Assembly (NCBI GenBank): GCA_965220485.1
Contig: OZ244832.1
Span: 1,116,001-1,180,000, forward strand
DNA length: 64,000 bases
Direction: 5' to 3'
Origin: Aldehydirespirator sp965220485
GTDB lineage: Bacteria; Actinomycetota; Acidimicrobiia; Acidimicrobiales; Aldehydirespiratoraceae
In this document: positions 37,950-44,840 of the stretch, piece after piece
Numbering within the stretch: the first letter of the stretch is position 1
Layout: each line of letters opens with the position of its first letter
Made by a program: the position numbers and the translations under genes
The notes under the pieces: model-generated
Database searches by the model: none
Told to the model about the DNA's origin: nothing
What the model saw: only the letters and a program-made list of their open reading frames with translations

Positions 37950-38646
37950 CCCTCCGATCGAGGCGGTGGGCCGCCCGTTCGAGGATCAGCCGCATCTGGT
38001 CTTGCGGGAGATCAGCCTGTCCGACGCGCGGGCGATGGCCGAGACCGCGTTGGAGATGCGCGATCTCACCGCCATCGACGACGGGGACGAGGAGAGACTT
38101 GACGATAAGCTGCGCGCCCTGGTCGACCAGCGGATCGCGCTGCTGCCCGGGGACAGGGGCGCGGGCCAGGCCGGATGGCTGACCGAGGAGCTCCTCGCCA
38201 TGTCCGACGAGGCCACCGACGCGGCCACCGCCGAGGACGCGGAGACGGTGGCCGGGACCGTCTGCCGGTTCGCTGACGCGTGGTGCGACGGCGACCCGCT
38301 GTGCTGGAGCCCTCGAAGGGTGGCGCTGCTGCTGAGCGTGTGGATCCCCGCCAAGTCAGTGTGCGACGACGAGTGGCACGACGACGTCGAGTCGGTGTTC
38401 CCCCGTTGGCTGCGCTTCGCCGCGGAGCGCCGAGGCCTCACAGAGGAGCTGCTGGAGCTGAACCTGCAAGCGGCCCGAGACGCCTTCGGCGACATGAGGG
38501 CCAACGCCACCGACCCGACCAAGCGCTCGCCGAGCACCAACATCGCCACAGAGATGCTCGAGGACGGCATCGACTTCGACGACGAGGCCGCTGTGCAGGA
38601 GTGGATCGAACGCTACAACGCCCGCCCCCGCCACGAACGCTACTAG
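37909..38646 (+). CDS. Paralogous island family, copy C (5'-truncated)
   Basis: From about residue 14 (GPPIEAVGRPFEDQPH) this matches the second half of the proteins at 42900 and 44841: SLSDARAMAETAL, LRALVDQRIALLPGD, CDGDPLCWSPRRVALLL, VESVFPRWLRFAAERRG. The N-terminal half is missing because the gene is fused at about 37948 to the CD-NTase remnant. Any start (GTG 37909) lies in CD-NTase sequence, so expression is doubtful although the frame is intact. Function unknown; the C-terminal region resembles an actinobacterial domain with consensus DPLxWSP...RWLRFA. Confidence 0.6.
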   Translation: MTSSPGGNTGASCGPPIEAVGRPFEDQPHLVLREISLSDARAMAETALEMRDLTAIDDGDEERLDDKLRALVDQRIALLPGDRGAGQAGWLTEELLAMSDEATDAATAEDAETVAGTVCRFADAWCDGDPLCWSPRRVALLLSVWIPAKSVCDDEWHDDVESVFPRWLRFAAERRGLTEELLELNLQAARDAFGDMRANATDPTKRSPSTNIATEMLEDGIDFDDEAAVQEWIERYNARPRHERY

Positions 38647-38696
38647 TGCCCTGAGTCCACCAGCCGATGCGCGCCAGCCCATGAGCAGTCCGAACC

Positions 38697-38787
38697 AGGG
38701 CCGCTGCGGGTAGCGGGGGCCTCGGTCACGCCACCCAACCGGTTGTGTCGGCCTCCCAAGGGCCGCTGCGGGTAGCGGGGGCCTCGG
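38697..38787 (+). repeat. 29-bp direct repeat pair
   Basis: AGGGCCGCTGCGGGTAGCGG plus GGGCCTCGG occurs at 38697-38725 and 38759-38787, 62 bp apart, between the paralog and the methyltransferase. No palindrome large enough for a terminator; function unknown. Confidence 0.8.
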
Positions 38788-38827
38788 GCTCCGCGTCGCC
38801 GACATACGCAGGGTGTAGCTTCGAGCC

Positions 38828-38899
38828 ATGACTCTCGTCGGATCTTCCGTCGTGCCGCGCGGCCGCGTGGGCCTCGCCCACCTGCCCGACGGGCCATGA
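38828..38899 (+). CDS. Possible 23-aa leader peptide of the DNA methyltransferase
   Basis: ATG 38828 lies 6 nt after TAGCTT (38816-38821), the leaderless layout used by many genes here. The frame (MTLVGSSVVPRGRVGL...) ends at TGA 38897-38899, overlapping the methyltransferase ATG as ATGA. It could couple translation or be the remnant of a longer N terminus. Confidence 0.4.
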   Translation: MTLVGSSVVPRGRVGLAHLPDGP

Positions 38900-40461
38900 G
38901 CACTCCGGCGCGACGCAGGCGGAACACCTCTACGTCCAAGTTCGGCGTGGGCCGGCGCGAAGCGCACGACGCTTCGGCGTTCTACGAGAGGTTCCCCATG
39001 CCCGAGGTCAGCAACGACGACAGGGTCGTGCCCGCAGCGTGCGTTGACCGCCTTTGGGTGGGCGACGCTCGCGATATGGACGCCTGCGGCGACGTCGGGG
39101 ACGACTCGGTCGCTCTGGTGGTCACGTCGCCTCCGTATTTCGCGGGCAAGGAGTACGAGCAGACCCTCGGCCAGGGCCATGTGCCGGCCAGCTACATCGC
39201 CTACTTGGAGATGCTCGAAGAGGTGTTCGCCGAGTGCGTGCGCAAGCTGGAGCCCGGCGGGCGCATCGCAGTCAATGTCGCCAACCTGGGGCGCCGTCCG
39301 TACCGCTCCCTGTCCGCGGACGTCACCGCGATGCTGCAGGACCGCTTGCGCCTGCTGCTGCGCGGCGAGGTGATCTGGCACAAGGCCCGAGGCGCTACGG
39401 GCAGCTGCGCCTGGGGCAGCTTCCAGAGGCCGGGCAATCCGGTGCTGCGGGACCTCACCGAGCGGGTGGTGATCGCGTCGAAGGGGCGCTTCGACCGGGC
39501 GGTGCCAGCCGCCGAGCGCGCCGAGAAGGGGCTGCCCTCGGACGGTTCTGCCCATGTGGAGGAGTTCATGGAGGCCACAACCGACGTCTGGGAGATACCC
39601 CCGGCGTCAGCCACCCGCGTGGGTCATCCCGCACCCTTCCCGGTGGAGTTGCCGAAGCGGCTCATCGAGCTCTACACCTACCGGGGAGACTTAGTCCTTG
39701 ACCCCTTCATGGGAGCGGGAACGACGGCGGTAGCGGCGGTGCGCACCGGTCGCCACTACGTGGGCTTCGACACCGACGCTGCCTACATCGACTTGGCTGA
39801 GCAGCGCATCGCCGACGAGCGGCAGCAGATCACCGAGAGCACCGAACAACTAGACTGGCCGGTGACCGTTCCTCCCTCTGCGGGACGCAACGGACAGTCG
39901 CGCTTCGCCATCGATCTCGCCTGCACGCCACCCGCGCAGAACGGCAGTTCGCCCATCGACGGCGACAACACCGATCCAGCACAGGAAGACGACTTCCAGG
40001 CAAGAGCGGGACGAGAAGGACGCAAGGCGCAAGATATGGCCAAGGCCATCTTGCGAAGGTGCGGTTTCGATCCGATCAACGACAAGGTTCCCCGAGTCCA
40101 CGGTGTCCAAGTCAATTTCGAGGCGTTCGACCAGCGGGGCGGCAGATGGCTGTTCGACGTATCCGGAGCCTTCAGCGTCACGCAGCGCCCCGGGCTCCGA
40201 CGCACGGACACTCTGTGGAAAGCACTCGGAAAGGCGGCGGTACTGCATTCGGCGCGCCCGGACGCCCGCCTGGTCCTCCTGACTACCGACCGGCCGGCAC
40301 CCAACAGTTCCGGGCACCGTGCCCTCGATGCCCTCACCGGCCCGGGCAAGCAAGTCCATGCCGTGATCGGGATGCTCTCACCCGACGATCTCCGACGCCT
40401 CGCGGCATTCGCTCGCGGCGAGCAGCCCGACGATCCACTCCTCGTCGATCCACCAGCCTGA
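38896..40461 (+). CDS. Site-specific DNA methyltransferase, beta class (probable N4-cytosine)
   Basis: 521 aa. Catalytic motif IV VVTSPPYFAGKEYEQ comes first, then SAM-binding motif I DPFMGAGTTAVAA followed by YVGFDTDAAYIDLAEQRI, the beta-class order; SPPY favours N4-cytosine over N6-adenine. After about residue 330 comes an extra ~190-residue domain (WLFDVSGAFSVTQRPGL, RTDTLWKALGKAAVLH, LVLLTTDRPAPNSSG) of unknown type; a PD-(D/E)xK-like nuclease is possible but I cannot prove it. No separate restriction enzyme gene is adjacent, so it is either an orphan methylase or a single-chain restriction-modification enzyme. Confidence 0.85.
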   Translation: MSTPARRRRNTSTSKFGVGRREAHDASAFYERFPMPEVSNDDRVVPAACVDRLWVGDARDMDACGDVGDDSVALVVTSPPYFAGKEYEQTLGQGHVPASYIAYLEMLEEVFAECVRKLEPGGRIAVNVANLGRRPYRSLSADVTAMLQDRLRLLLRGEVIWHKARGATGSCAWGSFQRPGNPVLRDLTERVVIASKGRFDRAVPAAERAEKGLPSDGSAHVEEFMEATTDVWEIPPASATRVGHPAPFPVELPKRLIELYTYRGDLVLDPFMGAGTTAVAAVRTGRHYVGFDTDAAYIDLAEQRIADERQQITESTEQLDWPVTVPPSAGRNGQSRFAIDLACTPPAQNGSSPIDGDNTDPAQEDDFQARAGREGRKAQDMAKAILRRCGFDPINDKVPRVHGVQVNFEAFDQRGGRWLFDVSGAFSVTQRPGLRRTDTLWKALGKAAVLHSARPDARLVLLTTDRPAPNSSGHRALDALTGPGKQVHAVIGMLSPDDLRRLAAFARGEQPDDPLLVDPPA

Positions 40462-40623
40462 ACGCCGTATCTCGGCCAGCATGATCGATTCCTGCACAGA
40501 TGATCTTCGGCCGATACCGTCGATACAGAGAATAGCCATCTCTGCATGAATGGCATTGCCGTCAGGCAGCGTCCTATGCGGCCTCTGCATCGTCGACGCA
40601 TCCACGCTGGAAGCCGCAGGTGA

Positions 40624-40731
40624 GGCTCCCAGACCAAGGGACTGGGATTTCGCGTGCAGGCACATGGCCTCGACGAGTGGTGGAAGTTGTTCACGCCACG
40701 GCAGCTCGTCGGGCTGACGACCTTCTCAGAC
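40624..40731 (+). pseudogene. C-terminal scrap of a DUF1156-type DNA methylase
   Basis: About 36 codons reading TKGLGFRVQAHG, WWKLFTPRQLVGLTTFSD, preceded by an in-frame stop. The LFTPRQL.aLTTFSD motif is typical of the C-terminal part of DUF1156 anti-phage-associated methylases. The rest of the gene is absent. The 365-bp gap between the methyltransferase and the HNH gene holds only this and the promoter. Confidence 0.6.
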
Positions 40732-40798
40732 AGATCAGAATTGATCTGTGATCATCGGAACTTATCTGGGAGCATTGGCAGATACTGTGAAGCATCGA

Positions 40799-40820
40799 TG
40801 TCACACCCCCTCTCTAGGGT
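40799..40820 (+). promoter_or_regulatory. RecA-NDp/PafBC-like promoter of DUF222-HNH gene 2
   Basis: TGTCACAC (40799-40806), 8 bp, TAGGGT (40815-40820), 6 nt, ATG 40827. Close to the mycobacterial RecA-NDp pattern TGTCRGTG-N8-TAnnnT and identical in spacing to the promoter at 9387. Confidence 0.6.
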
Positions 40821-40826
40821 GGTGCC

Positions 40827-42050
40827 ATGCGACTTGAGGTGCTGTCCGACACGGCCCTGCGGCAGCTGGAGCCGGCGAGGCTCATGGCGCTGATCGCCCA
40901 TGTGCAGCGCTTCATCGACAAGGCCGTCGCATACCAGCGGCGCCTCATCGCGGTCGCAGAGTCCGAGCGAGCGGCCCGGGCGGTGGGCGATGCCTGCGTC
41001 GCCGACTCGCTGGTCCGCAACACGGGCATGTCCCGCGGCGCCGCCCGGCGAGCCGCCCGCCAAGCCAAGACCATCGCAGACGGCGGGGACCTGCAGTGCG
41101 GGAACTCAGACGGCGGGGACCTGCAGTGCGGGAACTCAGACGGCGGGGACCTGCAGTGCGGGAACTCAGACGGCGGGGACGCCGACGACGTCGAGTGGGC
41201 CGACTACGACAACGAAGGCAAGCGGGTCGTGCCGGTGCTGCGGGTCAGCACGAGCCTCGACGCGCTGCGCGATGGACTCCATCGCGCCGGCATCACCGAC
41301 AGTGGCGAGAGTCTCTCCGCAGCCACGGTGCGACGTCTGGCCTGTGACGCCGACATCATCCCCACCGTGCTCAACGGCAAGGGACGTGTCATCGATGTGG
41401 GACGGCGCACCCGGCGGGTCAGCGAGGCGCTTCGCTGCGTGTTGATAGCCCGCGACGGGGGCTGTGTATGGCCCGGTTGTGACGCTTCGCCGTCGCGCTG
41501 TGACGCGCACCACATCAAGCACTGGGCCGACGGCGGACCGACCAACGCCGACAATCTCGCCCTGATGTGCCACCGCCACCACACGCTGCTGCACGAGGGT
41601 CGACACCGGCTTGAGCGCGTGGGCGACGCTTGGGTGGTCCTGACACCCGACGGCACCCGACTGCACACTCCTCTGGCCCCGGCCGGAAGAGACATGGACA
41701 TCCGACACGCCAGGCCAGGGGCGGCGACCTCGTCAAGTGCCCCTAACCGAAATCTCGTTGGGAGTCTCGACACGGCACCCATCCCAGCCCTAAACCCTGG
41801 CCGGCGACGCGCAGTCGTCGCTCCAGAATCGAACCCGACACAGATGACCCTCGCGTGTCACGACCGCGGTGAGATGACGATACGGCTGACAACGACGTGC
41901 CAGTCCGGTGCGTCATCTACACCGGACCAGCCGTGGGAGGGTCCCGGCGTCGTACACGACGTCCTCGATTTCGGCGCCGCCGCCGCCGCTAGCTGGTCGC
42001 CGCCAGCACGACCGCTGAGGGGAGATGACCTCGTTGCTAGATTCTGCTGA
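40827..42050 (+). CDS. DUF222-like / HNH endonuclease domain protein with internal repeats
   Basis: 407 aa. Helical N-terminal region (LMALIAHVQRFIDKAVAYQR; SLVRNTGMSRGAARRAARQA) and an HNH domain near residues 210-255: CVWPGCDASPSRCDAHHIKH, GGPTNADNLALMCHRHH. Between them three copies of a 30-bp/10-residue repeat (DGGDLQCGNS) replace part of the usual DUF222 linker. The C-terminal ~150 residues are low-complexity. Same promoter type and architecture as the protein at 9415, but the two are only distantly similar. Likely damage-inducible; role uncertain. Confidence 0.85.
   Translation: MRLEVLSDTALRQLEPARLMALIAHVQRFIDKAVAYQRRLIAVAESERAARAVGDACVADSLVRNTGMSRGAARRAARQAKTIADGGDLQCGNSDGGDLQCGNSDGGDLQCGNSDGGDADDVEWADYDNEGKRVVPVLRVSTSLDALRDGLHRAGITDSGESLSAATVRRLACDADIIPTVLNGKGRVIDVGRRTRRVSEALRCVLIARDGGCVWPGCDASPSRCDAHHIKHWADGGPTNADNLALMCHRHHTLLHEGRHRLERVGDAWVVLTPDGTRLHTPLAPAGRDMDIRHARPGAATSSSAPNRNLVGSLDTAPIPALNPGRRRAVVAPESNPTQMTLACHDRGEMTIRLTTTCQSGASSTPDQPWEGPGVVHDVLDFGAAAAASWSPPARPLRGDDLVARFC
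41079..41180 (+). repeat. 30-bp in-frame tandem repeat in DUF222-HNH gene 2
   Basis: Three identical 30-bp units beginning GACGGCGGGGACCTGCAGTG at 41079, 41109 and 41139, plus a 12-bp partial copy. Each encodes DGGDLQCGNS. Perfect identity implies recent expansion. Confidence 0.97.
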
Positions 42051-42071
42051 GACGGCGGCGAACTCGGTGAA

Positions 42072-42640
42072 ATGGACCCCGCCGAGTTCGAGAAGCGCCT
42101 CGTAACCACTGGGATAGGCGACGCAGCGGTGACCCAGAGCATCCACCGGCGGTTCGACCGGCTGGGCTTCGGATACGGCCGCGCCCAGTGCTCGCAGGCG
42201 ACCGCCCCGACATCGGCGGCGAGACCGACGTCACGCTCGACCACTACGCCCGCGAGATCGCGGCCTCCGGCTTCCCGGGGATGCGCTCGGCCGATCCAGC
42301 TTCCAGACAACGATCTGGGCACGGACCGCAGGTTGGAACTGTTGGTGCAGGACACCGTGCAGATCGTCGAGCAGTGCTCCGGCGCGGGCATAGTCGCCAT
42401 GGACGAGGCCGACATCTGGGCCTCATGCTTCCAGAGCGAGGTCTCGACAAGATGGTCACCCGAGTGCGTGGATGTGCCTCGACGATGCTGTCGCACGCCG
42501 AGCGTGCAGGGTGCCCGACGGGAGCCCTGCCCACTTCGACGGTCTCTGAGCGCACCCCGCGTTCGTCGGCGGAGGAGCTTCCAACTGTGGAGTTCGCCGA
42601 CCCTCGGCACCATCCTCTTGGCGCTGCACTGTCCGAGATA
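42072..42640 (+). pseudogene. Degraded gene pieces including a fourth family paralog
   Basis: Two ruins. About 42072-42290 reads MDPAEFEKRLVTTGIGDAAV in one frame and then DIGGETDVTLDHYAREIAAS in another, an unrecognised gene with a frameshift. About 42295-42640 matches the N-terminal half of the 42900 paralog: LPDNDLGTD, MDEADIWASCFQSEVSTRWS, then in another frame STMLSHAERAGCPTGA (compare SRVLSHAEHEGGPAGA). So a fourth family member once stood here, now frameshifted and 3'-truncated. Confidence 0.6.
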
Positions 42641-42650
42641 GTGTGCCCGC

Positions 42651-42866
42651 ATGGAGTCAGCCGGACCACACGATGCCCGTGATGACAGCGGTCGCCGACT
42701 CGACCCCGACGACCCGCTCGCCTGCGATGACTTCTGGACCGGGAGATCGCGGCAGCAGTTGGCCGAAGCACAGGGAGCAGAGGTTGTTGACTGCATCGAG
42801 ATGCTCCAAGACGACACTGTTCCCGATGGGGAAGCCGAGGCCTTCGTAGCGGCACTCGGCTTATGA
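42651..42866 (+). CDS. Small protein, antitoxin-like
   Basis: 71 aa. ATG 42651 lies 6 nt after TAGTGT (42639-42644), the local leaderless layout. DDPLACDDFWTGRSRQQLAE followed by AQGAEVVDCIEMLQDD and a C-terminal EAEAFVAALGL recalls short actinobacterial antitoxin-like proteins (DDPFW.GRS...LA..QG). No toxin partner is adjacent, so it may be an orphan. Possibly co-transcribed with the paralog at 42900. Confidence 0.5.
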   Translation: MESAGPHDARDDSGRRLDPDDPLACDDFWTGRSRQQLAEAQGAEVVDCIEMLQDDTVPDGEAEAFVAALGL

Positions 42867-42899
42867 GCGCCGCCCAGGACGGCGAATGGAGGCCAGATA

Positions 42900-44339
42900 A
42901 TGGGACGCCCCAAGCGTGAGCGGGGAGGGGGCCGCGTCACATCCAAGACGACCTTCCCCAGGGGCCTGCCCATCTACCGCTACTTCGACGACGAATACCA
43001 GTACGACGTCGAACTCGTGCTTCCCGAAGAGGAATCAGAGACCGACCACACGCTGGGGCTGTGGACCGAGGAGGCCGCGGACGTCGCGGCGACTTGCACC
43101 GACATGGACGAGGCCGACGCGTGGGCCTCGTTCATCCAGTGCGGCATCGCCTCCAAGTGGTCTCCGGACGGCATCAAGGCATCGAGGGTGCTGTCGCACG
43201 CCGAACATGAGGGAGGACCGGCAGGAGCCGCGCTCGCGGCCGCGGTCGCCGTCTACGGGCCGCCGGAGGCTCGAGGCAGGGCGCGCCGGGTGCTGCGCCG
43301 GCTCAGCGAGAACGGCCACGAAGTGCCGACCTGGACCGAGACTCTCGGCGAGGCGGCACCTGTGCGGGCGGTTCGGCTCACCGACCAGTGGCACGAGCAC
43401 AGCACCGTCATCGTGGACTACGCGCGCCCCGACGGCACCGTGCACGGGCTGTCGGTCGCAATGGAAGCGTTCTGCAAAGGAATGGCGAACCGCTTCTCGA
43501 TCGGCGCATCCAGCACCGCGCTGGACGCATCGGACGGCCCCGGAGGAGCCACCGAAGACCTGAACCTCGCCCGCGAACCCGGCAGAGCCACCGAAGACCT
43601 GAACCTCGCCCGCGAACCCGGCAGAGCCACCGAAGACCTGAGCCTGGCCCGCGACCCCGGCAGAGCCACCGAAGACCTGAGCCTGGCCCGCGACCCCGGC
43701 AGAGCCACCGAAGACCTGAGCCTCGCCCGCGACCCCGGCAGAGCCACCGAAGACCTGAGCCTGGCCGACGCACGGGCGATCATCGAGGCGGGCCTGCGTG
43801 TATACGACGAGACAATGCCGGCGGTGGACGATCTCGACGAGCCCGCCCTGAGCGACGACCTGCGCGCCTTGGTGGAGCAACGGATCGGGCTCCTGCCGGA
43901 CGGCGGGCGCGCGCCGGCGAACCCGGTACCCGACACCCAGGAGATTGCCCGCCTCATCGCAGAATTCGTGTCGCTGCCGATCATCCTTGGGGCGCATGCC
44001 GACGAGCTGACAGACATGGTGACGACCATGATCGGATTCTGCACGATGTGCCACGACCGCGACATCCTCCGGTGGACCCCGCCGAGGGTGGTCATGTTCC
44101 TGGAGCAGTGGATCCCCGAACATGGGCTCTTCTGTGGCGAGTGCGGCGGGTTCCACGAGCACCCGCCCGACGAGGAGTGGCTCGCCACAGTCGAGGTGGC
44201 CTTCCCCCAGTGGCTGCGCTTCGCGGCACGCCGCAGCGGCCTGGCCACCGACGTCCTCGACGCGAACCTAGCCGCGGCCCGCGAGTCGCTCAGGCAGATG
44301 CGCCGCCGCGCGGGCCGGTCTCTCGTGCGCTTCGGCTAG
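42900..44339 (+). CDS. Paralogous island family, copy A (with 13-residue repeats)
   Basis: 479 aa, function unknown. Basic N terminus (GRPKRERGGGRVTSK) shared with copy B, a helical segment with MDEADAWASFIQCG, a short fold RRVLRRLSENGHEVPTWTE, a beta-rich part (TVIVDYARPDGTVHGLSV), then six 13-residue repeats of the pattern GRATEDLSLARDP, then the conserved helical C-terminal region (SLADARAIIEAGL; LRALVEQRIGLLPDG; ILRWTPPRVVMFLEQW; VEVAFPQWLRFAARRSG). The CGEC-x8-H stretch in the C-terminal region (FCGECGGFHEHPP) is specific to this copy and may bind metal. Cytoplasmic by composition. Full-length homologue of copy B. Confidence 0.75.
   Translation: MGRPKRERGGGRVTSKTTFPRGLPIYRYFDDEYQYDVELVLPEEESETDHTLGLWTEEAADVAATCTDMDEADAWASFIQCGIASKWSPDGIKASRVLSHAEHEGGPAGAALAAAVAVYGPPEARGRARRVLRRLSENGHEVPTWTETLGEAAPVRAVRLTDQWHEHSTVIVDYARPDGTVHGLSVAMEAFCKGMANRFSIGASSTALDASDGPGGATEDLNLAREPGRATEDLNLAREPGRATEDLSLARDPGRATEDLSLARDPGRATEDLSLARDPGRATEDLSLADARAIIEAGLRVYDETMPAVDDLDEPALSDDLRALVEQRIGLLPDGGRAPANPVPDTQEIARLIAEFVSLPIILGAHADELTDMVTTMIGFCTMCHDRDILRWTPPRVVMFLEQWIPEHGLFCGECGGFHEHPPDEEWLATVEVAFPQWLRFAARRSGLATDVLDANLAAARESLRQMRRRAGRSLVRFG
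43542..43775 (+). repeat. 39-bp in-frame tandem repeat in paralog A
   Basis: Six 39-bp units (shared core GCCACCGAAGACCTG at 43548, 43587, 43626 and so on) encoding GRATEDLSLARDP with small variation; the last runs into the conserved SLADARA helix. The repeat seems to have grown from that helix start. Confidence 0.95.
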
Positions 44340-44388
44340 GGGTACGGCCTTTCTGTTCAAGGCATTAAGGCCACCTGGAACGAGGTGT

Positions 44389-44805
44389 TCAGCCACGGGT
44401 TCGGTCCCGCAGTGCGCTCGCTGGTGTTCGAAGTGGCCGACGTGCGAAACCATCCTCGATGAGCTCTCGAACAGTTTGCGGCACTCGACTCACCTTAGAA
44501 CATGCGCGGATAGGTGAGGTTCGGCACCACGATGCCGTCGGATTGCAGGTGTCTCGTGCCTTCGGCCGCCTATCCGCGTGGCCTCTTAGGTGCTTAGCTC
44601 GTGCTGGCATCGCGTGGATGATCGTACATACCTCTGCGTCGTCCAATACCCCCACCTCCTGTAACCGACCGCTGCGGTCTGCGCCGATGAGCATCAACCT
44701 TTCATCCATGTGGATAGCCCGGATGGCGTTCCGGACCGCATGAAGTATGTCATCATCCACTATCCCATGTCGATGCGCGCTGTGTCTGATCTCTACAATC
44801 GTCAT
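44389..44805 (-). CDS. Toxin-like protein with element-derived C terminus
   Basis: Residues 1-75 form a compact domain (MTIVEIRHSAHRHGIVDDD, ILHAVRNAIRAIHMDERLML, GRLQEVGVLDDAEVCTIIHA, MPARAKHL) like a common actinobacterial toxin-like family with HGI.D.DI.HAV and AMP.R. motifs. From about residue 76 the frame reads through the REPIN-like element at 44491-44592 and beyond, giving about 60 unrelated residues, where relatives stop within a few residues. No antitoxin gene follows. ATG 44805 lies in a divergent promoter region shared with paralog B. Probably inactivated or altered. Confidence 0.6.
   Translation of the reverse strand: MTIVEIRHSAHRHGIVDDDILHAVRNAIRAIHMDERLMLIGADRSGRLQEVGVLDDAEVCTIIHAMPARAKHLRGHADRRPKARDTCNPTASWCRTSPIRACSKVSRVPQTVRELIEDGFARRPLRTPASALRDRTRG
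44491..44592. mobile_element. REPIN-like element R1 (type A core)
   Basis: About 100 bp with inverted ends sharing GCGGATAGG...CCTATCCGC and flanked by CACCTTAGAACATG at left and GGCCTCTTAGGTG at right. Its core (GGTTCGGCACCACGATGCCG ... GGTGTCTCGTGCCTTCGG) is nearly identical to R2 at 59337. It lies across the 3' end of the toxin-like gene. Confidence 0.85.
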
Positions 44806-44833
44806 TGTTGAGTCATTCTAAACCTGTTACAAT
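44805..44833 (+). promoter_or_regulatory. Promoter of paralog B
   Basis: -35 TTGTTG (44805-44810), 17-bp spacer, -10 TACAAT (44828-44833), 7 nt to ATG 44841. AT-rich compared with its surroundings. The -35 box overlaps the divergent toxin-like gene's start codon. Confidence 0.65.
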
Positions 44834-44840
44834 ATATTCC

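Noticed and set aside
37899..38102. Separate gene from GTG 37899
   Set aside because: Its first residues (KRRDQLTGGQYRRVVR) are the continuation of the CD-NTase past a nonsense codon, and the rest is an out-of-frame shadow of paralog C.
44491..44592. Integron attC site
   Set aside because: Ends do not fit the RYYYAAC/GTTRRRY core sites and no integron integrase is present; conserved ends with swapped cores fit REPINs better.
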